From contig OX465598.1 of the NCBI GenBank assembly GCA_950022295.1, positions 337,851,324-337,915,323 on the forward strand: a stretch of 64,000 nt of DNA, in the 5' to 3' direction. Under the pieces are notes generated by a model that saw only the letters and a list, made by a program, of their open reading frames with translations, was not told the origin of the DNA and did no database searches. Within the stretch, counting starts at the first letter, position 1; each line of letters starts with the position of its first letter. A program made the translations under genes and the position numbers. This DNA is from Bromus sterilis (lineage: Eukaryota; Streptophyta; Magnoliopsida; Poales; Poaceae). Below, piece after piece: positions 20,752 to 32,389 of the stretch.

Positions 20752-20770
20752 TTAAAGTGTCCATGGTTGA

Positions 20771-20905
20771 ACTTCTGATAAATAATCAAGAGCTTTATCT
20801 ACGGAGTATTCTACTCAGTCACACTTCTGATAACCAGGAGCTTTATCCTTATCCCACTAGTTTTTTGTCCACACTTCTGATAACCAGGAGCTTTATCTTT
20901 ATCCT
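20771..20905. repeat. Three imperfect ~50-bp direct repeats
   Basis: CTTCTGATAACCAGGAGCTT followed by TATC occurs at about 20823 and 20873, with a diverged copy (CTTCTGATAAATAATCAAGA) at 20772. Spacing 50-52 bases. Confidence 0.75.
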
Positions 20906-22310
20906 GCTAGATTAATTGTTTAGGATAGCTTCTTGGCCCCTAAACTATAGCTATATTCAACTCAATCGGCTTGCTGCCGGTGCTAGGACAGCAGTACTCC
21001 AATACAGTAGCTAGCCCAGCATCCAGTAATGATTGTGAGTAGGTCATAGGCCGAACCCCTACGACTGCTAGCTAGTACTCCTACATCATGCCCCATGAGT
21101 GACCCACCCACCAGGCTTAGCCACACTGACAAAGATTATCGACAAAGCGAGCAGAGCACTTAAACCCAAAACACTGCAACCCCATCATCGCTCTTCCCAG
21201 CCGAGCTGTCGCGCATGCAGGCGCTGCCGCCGGGTCCCGGCCGGAGCACGACGTGCCGTCGAGGCACCGGCGGCGAGGGGGCAGGCGCCCTCCCCTGCAT
21301 TTGCAGCTGATGGTGACGAGGACGACGCACTGACGCACGCCCCTGCTCGTCCACGGGACACAGACGGGGCGCCTGTCGCCATTGATTGATTAAAGCCAGC
21401 CAGCCATCCTGTGTGAGGTTCAGGGAATCGTCAGGCATCGGTCGTCGAGCCGCCATCAAGTTTTGCACGCACGCTTCATTTCCCCCGGCCCCGCCTGCTC
21501 CCCTCGCCCGTCTCGTTTCCATTTCTCGCTCGCTGTTCCGAGGAGACGTGCGGTGTAGTGCAGTGCAGTGCGTGACAGGAGGAGGATGGATGGATGACTG
21601 AGCAGTGAGCACGCACGGGCTCACGTCCGGCAAGCGTCGACCAGAGCGGGCGCAGGGGATGGATGGGGGAGGTTGAGGGGTCTCATTAGCAACAGCTGCC
21701 GCCGCCTGTGTCGGCTTTGGCCGGAGGCGACGTCCGCGTCGGAGCGCGACGGGCGGTGCCGACGAGAGGCGTCCAGGCGACCGGCGACGGCAGCTAGCAT
21801 GGGTCACGTGTGGGTTTGGCTGGGTGGGTGCACGGGGGAGACGAGACGAGCAAGCGCTGGTCCAAGGGCGGCCGCCTGAGCTGATTGGCTGATTGGGTCC
21901 GGGACGGGCCATGGTGTCGTCGTCGCGGGGTTTTGTCCGGGCAGCGCGGTGCTGGGTGGCTTCACGGTTCCAACTTGCTGTTGCTCGGGCGAGCTGATCG
22001 TGAGGACCACCGGATCACCGCATGGCGCGTACACAGGAGATAAGGTGCTGTGTGGGGCTGGCTTGCGAACCGTGATGGCTGAAGGTTTGGGTTGGGTTCA
22101 TGTGTTTCTCCCAATGAGTACCTACGGTCTTTACCAGCTGCTGCAGTGCCAATGGGAGATGCATGCATGGAGGACGACGAGGTCACGGTACAAGGGCCTG
22201 TCAAGCGCACACTTTTTCTTTCTCCGACCATCTTCTTTGTAATCGTACTGTATAGTACTGTGTCTTATAACATCAGAAGATTCGTTTTTAGGAGGAACCT
22301 AAAGATTTTC
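20906..22310. other. GC-rich region without an assignable gene
   Basis: From about 21180 to 22050 the DNA is markedly GC-rich. Open frames exist on both strands, the longest on the minus strand at 21160-21912 (250 codons), but its product is proline/arginine-rich low-complexity sequence with no family motif, and complementary frames are open too. It could be the CpG-rich 5' region of a gene now lost, or captured DNA. I see no tRNA or recognisable microRNA precursor. Confidence 0.4.
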
Positions 22311-22315
22311 TAAGA

Positions 22316-23250
22316 GCATCTACAATCGAAGGGCCGTGAATTCGATTTGTTCGAAGGCTGTTTAAAGGTTTCTTCGCCATATAATCGAAAGAAGCAAACC
22401 TGATTCGAACGATTGGGTTGATCGACGTCTCTCATATCCTGTCCATATGTCGGGCGAATGTAAGAATGACCGAACATATCGAACACCCATAGATGTGTCT
22501 GCCACAATGGATTGGTGAAAGCCCATCCCTCCCCCCTTCGCGCTCGCGCGAAAACCCTTTCCCATCTTACTCTTCTCCCCCTTTTTAAGTTGGAGCTGCC
22601 ACCACCATGGTTCGAAGCAAAATCACGTACTACAACATACTCATGGCCGAGCGCTTGAGGGAGCTCTATACAGATACATGTCAGGAAGAAGGCGCGTTTG
22701 TGCCACACACACATTGTGGTGAGGTTGCCTCCGGATAGCCTAGATTCAAAGGAGCCGAAGACGACGAAGGTGGTGAAGGAGGAGGAGGATGCGGAGGCGG
22801 AGGCGGAGGATGGCGATAAGAAGACCTCCCATGCCGAGGAGAGGGAACGTTCGCGATGGAGGGTATGCTCGCGCTCATTGCGGAGGAGGAGGAACGAGAA
22901 ACACACCATCCTCGTCTCCATCCATTGGGAGACGAACGCAAATCATCACTTCATCCACAAGAAACGTGCGAAACCAGACCATCCATTGGGAGACGAACGC
23001 AAACCATCGCTTCATCCACAAGAAACGCGCGAAACCAGACCCTATCCTCGTGAAACTGTTGTCAAAGGAGGCCGAGAAAGCGTCGCCGTCAAGCCCGGTC
23101 ATCAACGACTATAAGGTCGGTGGATCTGACATGAACGTCTTGGATATATTGAACGATGATGATAATTTACTACTAGCACTAGTATTTTATTTAGATCTTT
23201 TACGTTGCACACTTTTATATTAAAATGAAACTATGGTCATGAGAAATATG
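22316..23250. other. Possible DNA-transposon-derived or retrocopied sequence
   Basis: Begins GAGCATCTACAATCGAAGGG after TAA, a start seen in grass PIF/Harbinger-like elements; a matching right end was not found. Inside, at 22607, an ATG in a strong context (ACCACCATGG) opens only 43 codons (MVRSKITYYNILMAERLREL onward) to a TAG at 22736. The following part is Glu/Arg-rich and out of frame in places, and includes a 61-bp tandem duplication. No family identified. Confidence 0.3.
22920..23041. repeat. 61-bp tandem duplication
   Basis: ATCCATTGGGAGACGAACGC starts at 22920 and 22981; the two 61-bp units differ at only three or four positions. Confidence 0.92.
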
Positions 23251-24140
23251 ATTAGGAAGTGTTAAAAAATAGGATTGTTCAAGCATTGTTCACAAACATG
23301 ACCGGTCATGTTTACAGACGTTTAGAACTTAAATTAGCCAATTTTAGTTGTAGATTCCCTAATAACCTTTCTCGGATGTTCTATGGCTCAGTTAGACCAC
23401 GATATATAGCGATGTACTAGAAGTGTATGCGAGTTTTGCGGTGCCGGACTGCCGGCTGCCTCCGAACACCTCTTTGGAATTTGGATGCTACTTTTTTTAA
23501 GTGAAGTCATCGTCCTAAGGTCATTTCAATAGTATATTTGTAGAACACGGGCCAACCACACTCCTTTCTCCTAACACCTCTACCCATGCTTGATTTTGCT
23601 TGTATGTTCCACCGTTTCTTGAAAATTTAACTCCTGATTTGTTCTTTCAAGAAAATATCATCCCCTTAGTTCATAACCAAAGTCCGAGTTGCATTATCGA
23701 TACAAACGATAGTTGGTTTTGCATTGTGGAGTAACCAACCAGGCATTATAGACGAAGAAACCGAATTTCTTTGTTACTTGAAGAATCATACTGATCGGTT
23801 TGGGTAGACCGAACAACTAGTCTTACGAAATCCCATATAGTGATAGTAAATATTCACATGAAGTTATCAAAGGGACCCACCAACACATTTACCCAATTAA
23901 AATTGTGGGGTAAAATATGAAATTATCCACCTCAATTGATTGTGAGAGCTTCAACCCCCTAAGGAGCTTAGTGAATAAAAGGATGACGGATCACTTTAAT
24001 AATAACTTTTCGGAAATCTACTATTTGGAACAGGCACCAGCTGACCATGTCTTTTTTTTTTCTAAACTTAAGATCATGCAACTTCTCGAGACAACCAAGC
24101 GACCAGACTAGTCAATTTTGCATTTAAGCATCCATTTGGA
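23251..24140. other. Intergenic DNA, nothing supported
   Basis: AT-rich sequence with short spurious ORFs. No repeat border, RNA gene or coding domain seen. Confidence 0.4.
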
Positions 24141-24142
24141 TA

Positions 24143-24198
24143 GGAGGAACTGAAAAATCAGCAGACAAAAGGAGGAACTGAAAAATCAGCAGACAAAA
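24143..24198. repeat. Perfect 28-bp tandem duplication
   Basis: GGAGGAACTGAAAAATCAGC plus GACAAAA completing 28 bases (24143-24170) is repeated exactly at 24171-24198. Confidence 0.95.
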
Positions 24199-24569
24199 CA
24201 CACTATTGAGATGTATATTATTGATTTATATCGGTCGCCCATACTATTCAACGATTTCTACGTCTACAAATTATCTATAAGTACAGTTTTTAAATTTCTA
24301 GAGTTGCAACACATATCTATACATATGTATATTAGTAAGGATTTTCGTATTATGCTTTCAAAGAATCTTTTCATCAAGAACATGAATCGCCTTATGTGTA
24401 ATTAAGATAAAAACGAAAACTAATCAATGGTACGATGGTTAGGAGAGTGTTTTTACTCTCAACTTATCAGGGTCTGGTTTGATGTTTTGATATTTATTTA
24501 ACACAGATTCTCTTGGTGGAAGGCAACGTTTCACTCGCTGACTGTGTTAACTTCGTCAATAATAAATTT

Positions 24570-24571
<2 letters not shown>

Positions 24572-24602
<31 letters not shown>
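24572..24602. repeat. (GT)n microsatellite
   Basis: Fifteen GT dinucleotides followed by a G-rich purine stretch (GGGGAGGGGGGAGGG). Confidence 0.95.
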
Positions 24603-24603
<1 letters not shown>

Positions 24604-24604
<1 letters not shown>

Positions 24605-27119
24605 GGGGAGGGGGGAGGGTTACAAATTATTCTTCGGGTGGAAAGTGATTTTTTTTCACTCGCTGTGTGTGTTGATTTTGTCGATCATGAAGTTCGAAGA
24701 CTAATCCAGTTTTCCATAAGTGTTGAATAAGTGAGTGTGTGTGCGCCTGTGTCGCACTTGATATATTTTTATAGAAAAAGGATTAGACCTTTCGCTGCGG
24801 TTTATCATGACATTTAATTCTATAGGATATGTAAAAACATGGGCTTTCAAGCTTACTTTTTCTCCTTGTATCCTTTATGAATTCTCTAAATCAAAACGAC
24901 ACCTATAAATAATACGTACCACGTAATTTGCATGATTTTTCTTACATTTTATATAAATTTGTGAGCCATTTAATAAACCCTTGATTCACCCTTCATGTCT
25001 GATTTCCTGATCCTTCTTCTTCCTTCTCATAAATTTGGTCAAAAATAAGAAAATCCCTTAGTCTCAACAAATGGAGGTTTGGAGAATAAAAGCAATGCCC
25101 ATTAAAAAGGCAAAAAAATCATCAAATACGTTGGTGGTAGTTTGCCATTACTATTGGCAAAAAAAAACCCTATGATACCGCCTACAAGTGGTTACACCTA
25201 GAGACAAAAGACACTCGCTCCTCTGCCCACTTAAGTAAGTATCACGAATGGATCAAATGAGTATCACAAATGGATCAAATGAGTACCCCGTTATACATAA
25301 CCTGCATTACCTTGCATAATCATTTGGTTGTTAGGGTTGGGAGAATAGTCTCTTGTTCTTCATAGGCTTACATAAAGAGGGTAAATTGTGGGGATATAAC
25401 AACTACACGAGATGGCAAGGGCAGGGAAAGAAAACTGCTCACTCGTTAACAGAGAGACGAGTGCCGGGACACATCAGATGAATGACACACTAATAATGTG
25501 TGTAGGTGGTAAGTGAGGAGATGTAGATGCATTTCTGATAAAGGAGGAGGTATCGATGACAAACTATTATTTGAGCATTAAAAGACATTATCATGGATGC
25601 AAACATAATTTGTATTTTCTTTGTGATTTTGATGTTGAAATTTATGCTTTTTGTGTCGTTGATAAGTCGAATCACCTATCCGCCCTTAACGCTTATTTAT
25701 TGCCACTCCCTCCAAAGTTCAAAGAAAATACATCAATAAAAGGTTATACGATTCAGAGTATACAAAGTAAATCGAATCTCAAAGGACTCCAACGACAACC
25801 ACCTCTCCATCTATACTACAAGGGGACCAAGATGCACTAAGAATGGGAGCCTCTCTCTCTCCCCCTTGCCTTACTTTTAGCCTAAACCACGTAGAAGGTT
25901 TCAATGGTTCATGCCAGAATCATCACCATCATCACAACTCGTTGCGTCCCTCACACCATATTGCAATCCCGGTAATCTCAACATATATAAGAACAAAGCA
26001 ATGCATGAAGTAGCGATTTTACCATCATTGGCGGCTTTAATATGGGTTAAAGGATCGTGATGTCGACTACATGGGGGATGGTATGAATAGGCAACTACCA
26101 ATTTTTACTTCTTATTAATAAATTAAAGCTCAACACAAAGTAAGTTTCTTAGATATGCAACTAGATGAACAACCTATATGATAAAAAACACTAAGCAACT
26201 AGCACGCATATAAGATAAAGAAAATAAAAAAGTGCTACAAGAAAGTAAAGGGGATAAAACCGCAAGTGGACGCAAGAATGTGTTTTACTGAAGTTCCTTC
26301 TATTGCAAGAAGTATGTCTCCGTTGAAGAGGTGTTGAGGCACAATGCTCCCAAAAATGTCACTAGGATCACCCTAATCTCCAACACGCCTTGACACAATG
26401 CGAGGTGTCGTGTATCTATTAACGGTGCCTTAAAGGGTTACATGAAACCTTTAGAATCAAAGATGGTGTCACACTACGGAGATGAATGGGAACGGTAGAA
26501 GAAAACAATAAATTTTCCTAACTAGCGTACGCCCATGCCCAAGATCTAGGAGTAATGCTGTAACGGGAGGAAACGGTGACATACCATATGTAGATCGTTA
26601 AGCGGAAAACGTTCTCGTGTGAACGTGGTTGATGTAGTCGTACACGTCCAACCTCAATGCCGTGTAGTCCTCGCACGACTCTCAAATCCACTTGGTCCTC
26701 GTAGACCGATGACAGGATAATTTCCCCGTCGAAACGTTGTCGGTGAAGATGGACGTCCACGCATACCTTAGGGTTGCGTAAACATCCTAACGATGTCGAG
26801 TGCCACACATGTCACACCTCGTAGGACTCGCACACATACGGTGCTCGACAATGATTTCCGATCTTCGATCTAGTAGAGTGGCAGAAGAAGGCCCTTACGG
26901 ACCGAAATCCTGCAAATAAACACTGTTGCATGGTGCGAAGGTGTTATCTCCCATGTACACGGATCTTAAAGGAACCACACTCCTAGGAAAAAAGGAGAGA
27001 AAATAACTCTTCTGAATTTCGTGGAAATTTTCCTTTATTTTTCGGTGCCAAAAAAGATGTAGCATCCTTTCTTTATATAGGGGAAAAAGTGTGTGTGTGT
27101 GTGTGGGGGGGGGGGGGGG
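24604..27119. other. Intergenic DNA left of the retrotransposon stack
   Basis: No gene recognised. A small duplication (AGTATCAC[GA]AATGGATCAAATG) lies near 25238-25285. Between about 26500 and 27100 the complement has an LTR-like look, with a TATATAAAG at about 27070 and a leader-like segment, but no ends were defined. A (GT)n tract and a G-run directly precede element B. Confidence 0.35.
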
Positions 27120-28759
27120 TGATGCGCGAGATGATGATAATGGTTTCTCGCCCTTCGTTGGTTACTCCAAGTTGAAGGTGAGATGTAGGATAGCAGCAAA
27201 TTTCCCCTATGTAGAGGATAGGGTTTGTCTCCCGTAGGACTCCCACAATGATAAGTAGGTGTCAGCGGCGCAACTGACGTGGACCTGCAGACAACACAAA
27301 TAACTTTGCTCCGAACGAAGTTCAGAGAGATTGTCAATCTCTCGGGTCTTGTTGTTTACAAAGGATCAAAACACAAGGGATAATAATAATGACAACAACT
27401 TAAAGTAAAAGCAGAAAAGTAAATGAGCGTGTAAACAATGATGAGAATATGGACCGGGGTCCCGTGATGTTCACTAGTGATGTCTCTTTCCCAAAAGACG
27501 ATGAAACTTCTATGCGAGGCAAACAAATTACAGATGGGCAATTGACAGGATTATAAACGCACCGCAATGCTAACTATGCTACAAAGAAAGGAAGAGGCTC
27601 AAAAGCATGGGCAGTACGTCAAAATAAGTAGACCAAAATCCAACTGCATCTACTAATAATCATCCACCTTGAGATATCTATGCAGAACATCTCGCTGGTA
27701 TTAAGTTGCGAGCCCCACCCAAAGTGTAAACCCAAAGCAACATACAACTTCATTAAAAATCACTTTGCGTAAAGTAAACAATCCTTGCAACCGCGGTTAC
27801 AAGCACCGTTATTTTCCCCCTTGTGGCAACAGCACATCCCCTAGACTCATGTTTCTGTCACTCAAGCGTGTCATCAGGGGGCATGAACCCACAATCGAGC
27901 ATAACGTTCCCTCTTGGATTTACTACCTACTAATTGGCCAAAGCAATAAACAATAACGGAGAACATGCAAGAATTACTTAGGAACAAAAATATAAAAGAT
28001 AAGAACCAAATATATTACTCTATCACAATCTGAACATAATCTCATAATCCATCAGATCCCATCAAACTCAGCATAGCAACAACAGAAAGATTACATATGT
28101 GCCTCTATCATCTAGGGAAACTCACGAGGTCTAAACCATGAAGAATAAAGAGGGGAGGAGAACATCACATAGCTATTGATCAAAGACCCAAGGTCCAAAG
28201 GAAACTACTCACGACACATCCGGGAAGCGTCCATGGTGAAGGGGAAGCTCCCGGAGGTCGATCCTCCCTCCGGCAGGGTGCCGGGAAGATGTCTGCTGGC
28301 GCTCCCAATCTTGGAAGCACGGCGGCGGCGGAACAGAGGCGAGATCGCGAAAAGGGGTTCTCTCTTCGGAAGTTTCACGTCACGGGGAATATATAGGCGA
28401 AGTGGGGAAGCCAGGGGGCCACCAGGAGTCCAGGCGCCCCCTGGCGCGGCCAAGCCCTAGGTCGCGCCAGGTGGCCGCCTGGGCACCTGGTGGTGCCCCC
28501 CGACCCTCCTTCGAGGTTCCGGAAGCTTCTGTTGCGCTGATTTTTTATCCGATTTTCCCGAATTTTTGGAGCACTTTTAATATGGGGGAAACCTGAAATA
28601 AAAAATAGCAGAAAACAGAAACTGGCACTGGGGTGCACTGAGTTAATATGTTAGTCCAAATATGACCAAAAGTGTATGAAAGTGTATCTAGATCATAGCA
28701 ATATCACACAAAATATGCATGGAGTAAGCAGAAATTATCGATACGTTTGGGACGTATCA
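27120..28759 (-). mobile_element. Element B: 3' LTR (Athila-like gypsy)
   Basis: 1640 bp, the reverse complement of the 5' LTR of element A (1642 bp) over its whole length: on the minus strand it begins TGATACGTCCCAAACGTATC and ends ...CATCTCGCGCATCA. It directly follows the element's polypurine-like AATTAAGCTTGGGGATGT (minus strand). The other LTR must lie right of the window, beyond element C, so the target duplication cannot be checked. Confidence 0.88.
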
Positions 28760-29639
28760 ACATCCCCAAGCTTAATTCCTGCTTGTCCTCGAGTAGGTAA
28801 ATGATAACAAGCATAATTTCTGTGGTCACATGCTAGCAACCATATAAGAACTTTGAAAAGTAAAGAAATCAAGGTATGTGATTCAATTCAAGTCATAACA
28901 TGCAAGAGTCTATATTAAGATTGAAACAAGTAACAAAAGAACATTAGGTGCAAGAGCTCTCGCTGTCCATGACTCGAATGTCTCCAAATGGTGTTTGCGT
29001 GCAAGAAGGGGGATAGGGAATACGAGAAAAAATATTTTTGTTGAGAACTCAATCTACTAAAGTTTCACACTTGGTCTTCTTTGGAATCTTATCTTGACTA
29101 GTCCCCAGACCACTAGCCAGGTACAAGTCAATTTGATCCACTCCTTTTCGATATTTTGAGCACTCATGCAATGGATGAGCGTAAGCACGAGAATTGACAC
29201 TTAGGATGGAAAAGAGAGAAATATGGTAGAGGAGGAAGACAAAAAGGGTGAGAAAGGCTCACATCAATGAGGACAATCATAGGTGAGAAGGCCAAATGAT
29301 AGATATGATGTGAGGAGTAGGGATTGCCATGCAACGGATGCACATATGAGCTAAAAATCTCTCCAATGGAACTAGTGGGGGTGCATCTAACTTGCTCGCT
29401 CATGAAGACCTAGAGCTCTTTTGAGGAGGCTCATCCTTGGAATATGCAATCCAAGTTCTATAGTGTGAAGGTCCCCACATAGCTATATGCATGTATGATC
29501 ATCTCTATGGAGTACAAGGATAAGAGGGAGTACTAGTGTGGATCTTTGAAAAGGATAATAATGTTGCCCCTTTCTCTCTTTTTATTTCTTTTTTCTCTTT
29601 TTTTGTATTTTTTTGGTGGACTCAATGGATTTTTCTATT

Positions 29640-29752
29640 TAACTCTCATTTGTCCTCTTTGGGATCTTTTATTTTGTCCACTTTGGGATCTTTTATTTTG
29701 TCCACTTTGGGATTTTTTATTTTGTCCACTTTGGGATCTTTTCCTCACTTAA
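29640..29752. repeat. Tandem array of ~25-bp units in element B tail
   Basis: The unit TGTCCACTTTGGGATCTTTT plus ATTT is present about four times here; at the matching place in element A (40850-40900) only about two are found. The repetitive peptides read from this stretch are artefacts. Confidence 0.85.
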
Positions 29753-30902
29753 GGGTAAAACTCTAATTACAAGAGGGTATAGAAAATCTTTCACACTTTA
29801 CAAGGTACTCAAATCATAAAGAAGATGTAGCTATCATGATGTATGCAATGTATGCCGCTGCCAGTGTAGCAGGAACATGTATGACATGAAGATCAAGTCA
29901 TGAAGAGGTGGATGTTGCATGGCAATATATCTCGGAAAGGCTATGAACATGCCTTGATAGGTAGGTATGGTGGCTGTTTTGAGGAAGGATATAAGGAGGT
30001 TTATGATGACAGAGCGTATCATGCCAAGGGTTTGGATGTACCAGCGAAGGTGGACGCCAACTCTCTGAGTGAGAAGAAAGCAATGCACGGCACGGAAGAG
30101 GCTAGAAAATATGAGGAGGTGGAAGTGTCAACTTTCAATACTTACATTAGTCCGAAGAACTCATGCACTTATTATCGGTAACTCTCAATCTAATAAGTAG
30201 GTTCACAAACAGACGAGTATCCCGAGGATAAGTGTATGGGGGTTTTGTTATCCTTGCGCATCCTCGACTCATGGTATGTTAGTGTACTCTAATATCCGAT
30301 CCCTCCAAAGATCAGCGATCCATCTAGTAGCTAGAGTTCTCAACTAGTCTTGTAGATTTTGAAAATAAACATAGATTTCCCAAAATACGACACCTATCAC
30401 TAATAGGCTAGAGCTCTTGACACCAAAATTTCAAACATTACTCTAGTCAATACCTCAAAACTATTGCAAGTTACTACTAAAATTAAATAGCAAGCTCAAT
30501 TACCTACTCTCAATACAAGACACAACTCAGTGCAACAACCAACTCTCTTAACAAGATAAACATGAAAACTAAAGAGAGTTCCAGCAACAATCTAAACAAA
30601 ATCCAAGGCTCTTGCTAAAGACAAACTAAAACTAAACATGGCAGTAGCTACGAAAAGATAAAGAAGACACAACAGTAAAAAGATAAGCATGAAAAATCCT
30701 ATGATGTGTTCTAGATGGGAGTGGAGCGTGTTTCTCTCCCACACAAAGTAAGATGGGGTCTAACTTGTTACGAACAACAAGAAAAGCTAAAGAAAACTAA
30801 AAATAAAACCTAAGAGCGAGACTCTCCAAGCATAGCATATAACGCATGAAGTGATAAAAATATAATGAGACGAAGCACAAACTGATGATTGTTGATGGAG
30901 AA

Positions 30903-30981
30903 GGGGATGCATGGGGGCATCCCCAAGCTTAGACGCTTGAGTCTCCTTGAATATTTATTGGGGATGCATGGGGGCATCCCC
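30903..30981. repeat. Paired palindromic stem-loops in element B tail
   Basis: Two 22-mers, GGGGATGC-ATGGGG-GCATCCCC at 30903-30924 and 30960-30981, each an 8-bp perfect stem with a 6-base loop, 57 bases apart. The same pair occurs in element A (39595-39616, 39652-39673). Confidence 0.9.
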
Positions 30982-31581
30982 AATCTTGAGAGCTTGACAC
31001 TCCCGGATCTTCTTTCATCATCTTCCCTCGCACACTTGAAAACTCCCTTCATACATAACTCATCATAAGCTGATTAGAGAGGTTAGTACCCTTAATAAAA
31101 TATTTTTTCCCCACTGGATATAAAGATATTCTTGAAGAGCTACTGTTTCTCAAGATTTCCAAAAGGTTTTTGCAAAGAAAAAGCAAGCTTAAGGTTTGCA
31201 AAAGTAAGGAGAGGAAAAACGTGGCAGAATCTGTGAAAAACAGAACAACAGGTAGTAGAGAATTTTGTCGGGGCACTTCTGCAACTAAAAAAAAACTCAG
31301 AACATACGAAAGTTTAACAATTGTATAGAGCATGCCGTGTAAAAATTTTAGCTCAAAAAGATGAACTCGTGATTTGTTCTGATTTTTTCCGTCAAGAAGA
31401 CATAATCTATTTTCTAGACAACATGTCACAACTTTTTGCTTCCCTTATCAGAAGAGGCTATAACTTGGCACAAAGCTTGAAAATAAAGATACAATGACGT
31501 TGCTACAGTAGTAACAATCATCAAGACCACTAAGAACAGAAGTAAAAACATCTTGGGTTGCCTCCCAACAAGCGCTTTCTT

Positions 31582-32389
31582 TTACGCCTTTAAGCTAGGC
31601 ATAAAGTTTATAGAAGATGCTCTCACAAGAGAACAAGAGTTGAAGAAAAGGAGAGCATCAAGAAGCAAATATGAAACACTTTTAAGTCTAACCCACTTCC
31701 TATGCATAAGGATCTTGTAACCAACTAAATCAATGAAGCACATAGTAACAAGTATAAGAAGGTAGAACAATAACAACTTCGAAAATTTCATCATGGAGAG
31801 AGGGAGTTTAATATCATTGAGATATGTAAAGCCATGTCTCCCTTTCTCATAGTAATTTCCAGTGGCATCATGAATAAACTCAACAATATAAGTATCACAT
31901 AAAAAATTCTCATCATGATCCACAAGCATATAAAATTTATTACTCCCCTCATAAGCAAAATCATCAATAGTAGTGGGAGCAAACTCAACGAAATAGCTAT
32001 CACATGAATCATTCTTATGATGATACACTTGTAAAAATTTATTTTTTATAGCATAAGTGTCATCACAATAATCATCATAGATAGGAGGCAAAGTATCATC
32101 AAAATAAATTTCCTCATCAAAACTTGGGGGGGGGGGCTAAAAATATCATCATCAAACGTAGCATCCCCAAGCTTATAACTTTGCATATCATTAGCATCAA
32201 AATTATTCAAAGAAGACATACTAAAGACATGTGTACTAACATGAGTGTTATGCAAATAATAAAGCTCCATAGGCTTTTTGATTTTCTCTTCAAACACTTC
32301 ATGTCCTAATTCAAGGTAGAGCTCATAAAGCTCTCTCATTTTTGTTGTTGTTTTCCATAAAGAAACATAAGAAAAGTTAAAAACTAGAA
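31582..32389 (-). pseudogene. Element B: last ORF, truncated by element C and frameshifted
   Basis: Minus-strand coding of about 260 residues that resembles a hypothetical ORF recurrent in Triticeae gypsy elements: motifs YDDYCDDTYAIK, DSYFVEFAPTTID, YIVEFIHDATGNYYEKG and MHRKWVRLKS are visible. Hydrophobic segments (for example LLLFYLLILVTMCFIDL) suggest membrane spans. The frame is broken at a G-run near 32126-32134, so two overlapping pieces (32046-32417 and 31582-32091) are seen. It ends with MPSLKA and a stop, in sequence shared with element A. Its N-terminal side is cut off by the insertion of element C at 32390. Function unknown. Confidence 0.6.

Larger units (their letters stand above)
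28760..31581 (-). mobile_element. Element B: non-coding 3' internal region
   Basis: Aligns throughout with 38972-41778 of element A in opposite orientation. Shared landmarks are the stem-loop pair, a variable tandem array and the end at the polypurine tract. Only short ORFs occur on either strand. It is a long untranslated tail between the last ORF and the LTR, as in Athila-type elements. Confidence 0.8.

Noticed and set aside
21160..21912. 250-codon minus-strand ORF
   Set aside because: Pro/Arg-rich low-complexity product, no motif, and complementary frames are open too; explained by high GC.
29536..29766. ORF with repeated LLFCPLWDL-like peptides
   Set aside because: It is the translation of a 25-bp tandem repeat in the non-coding tail of element B; copy number varies in element A.
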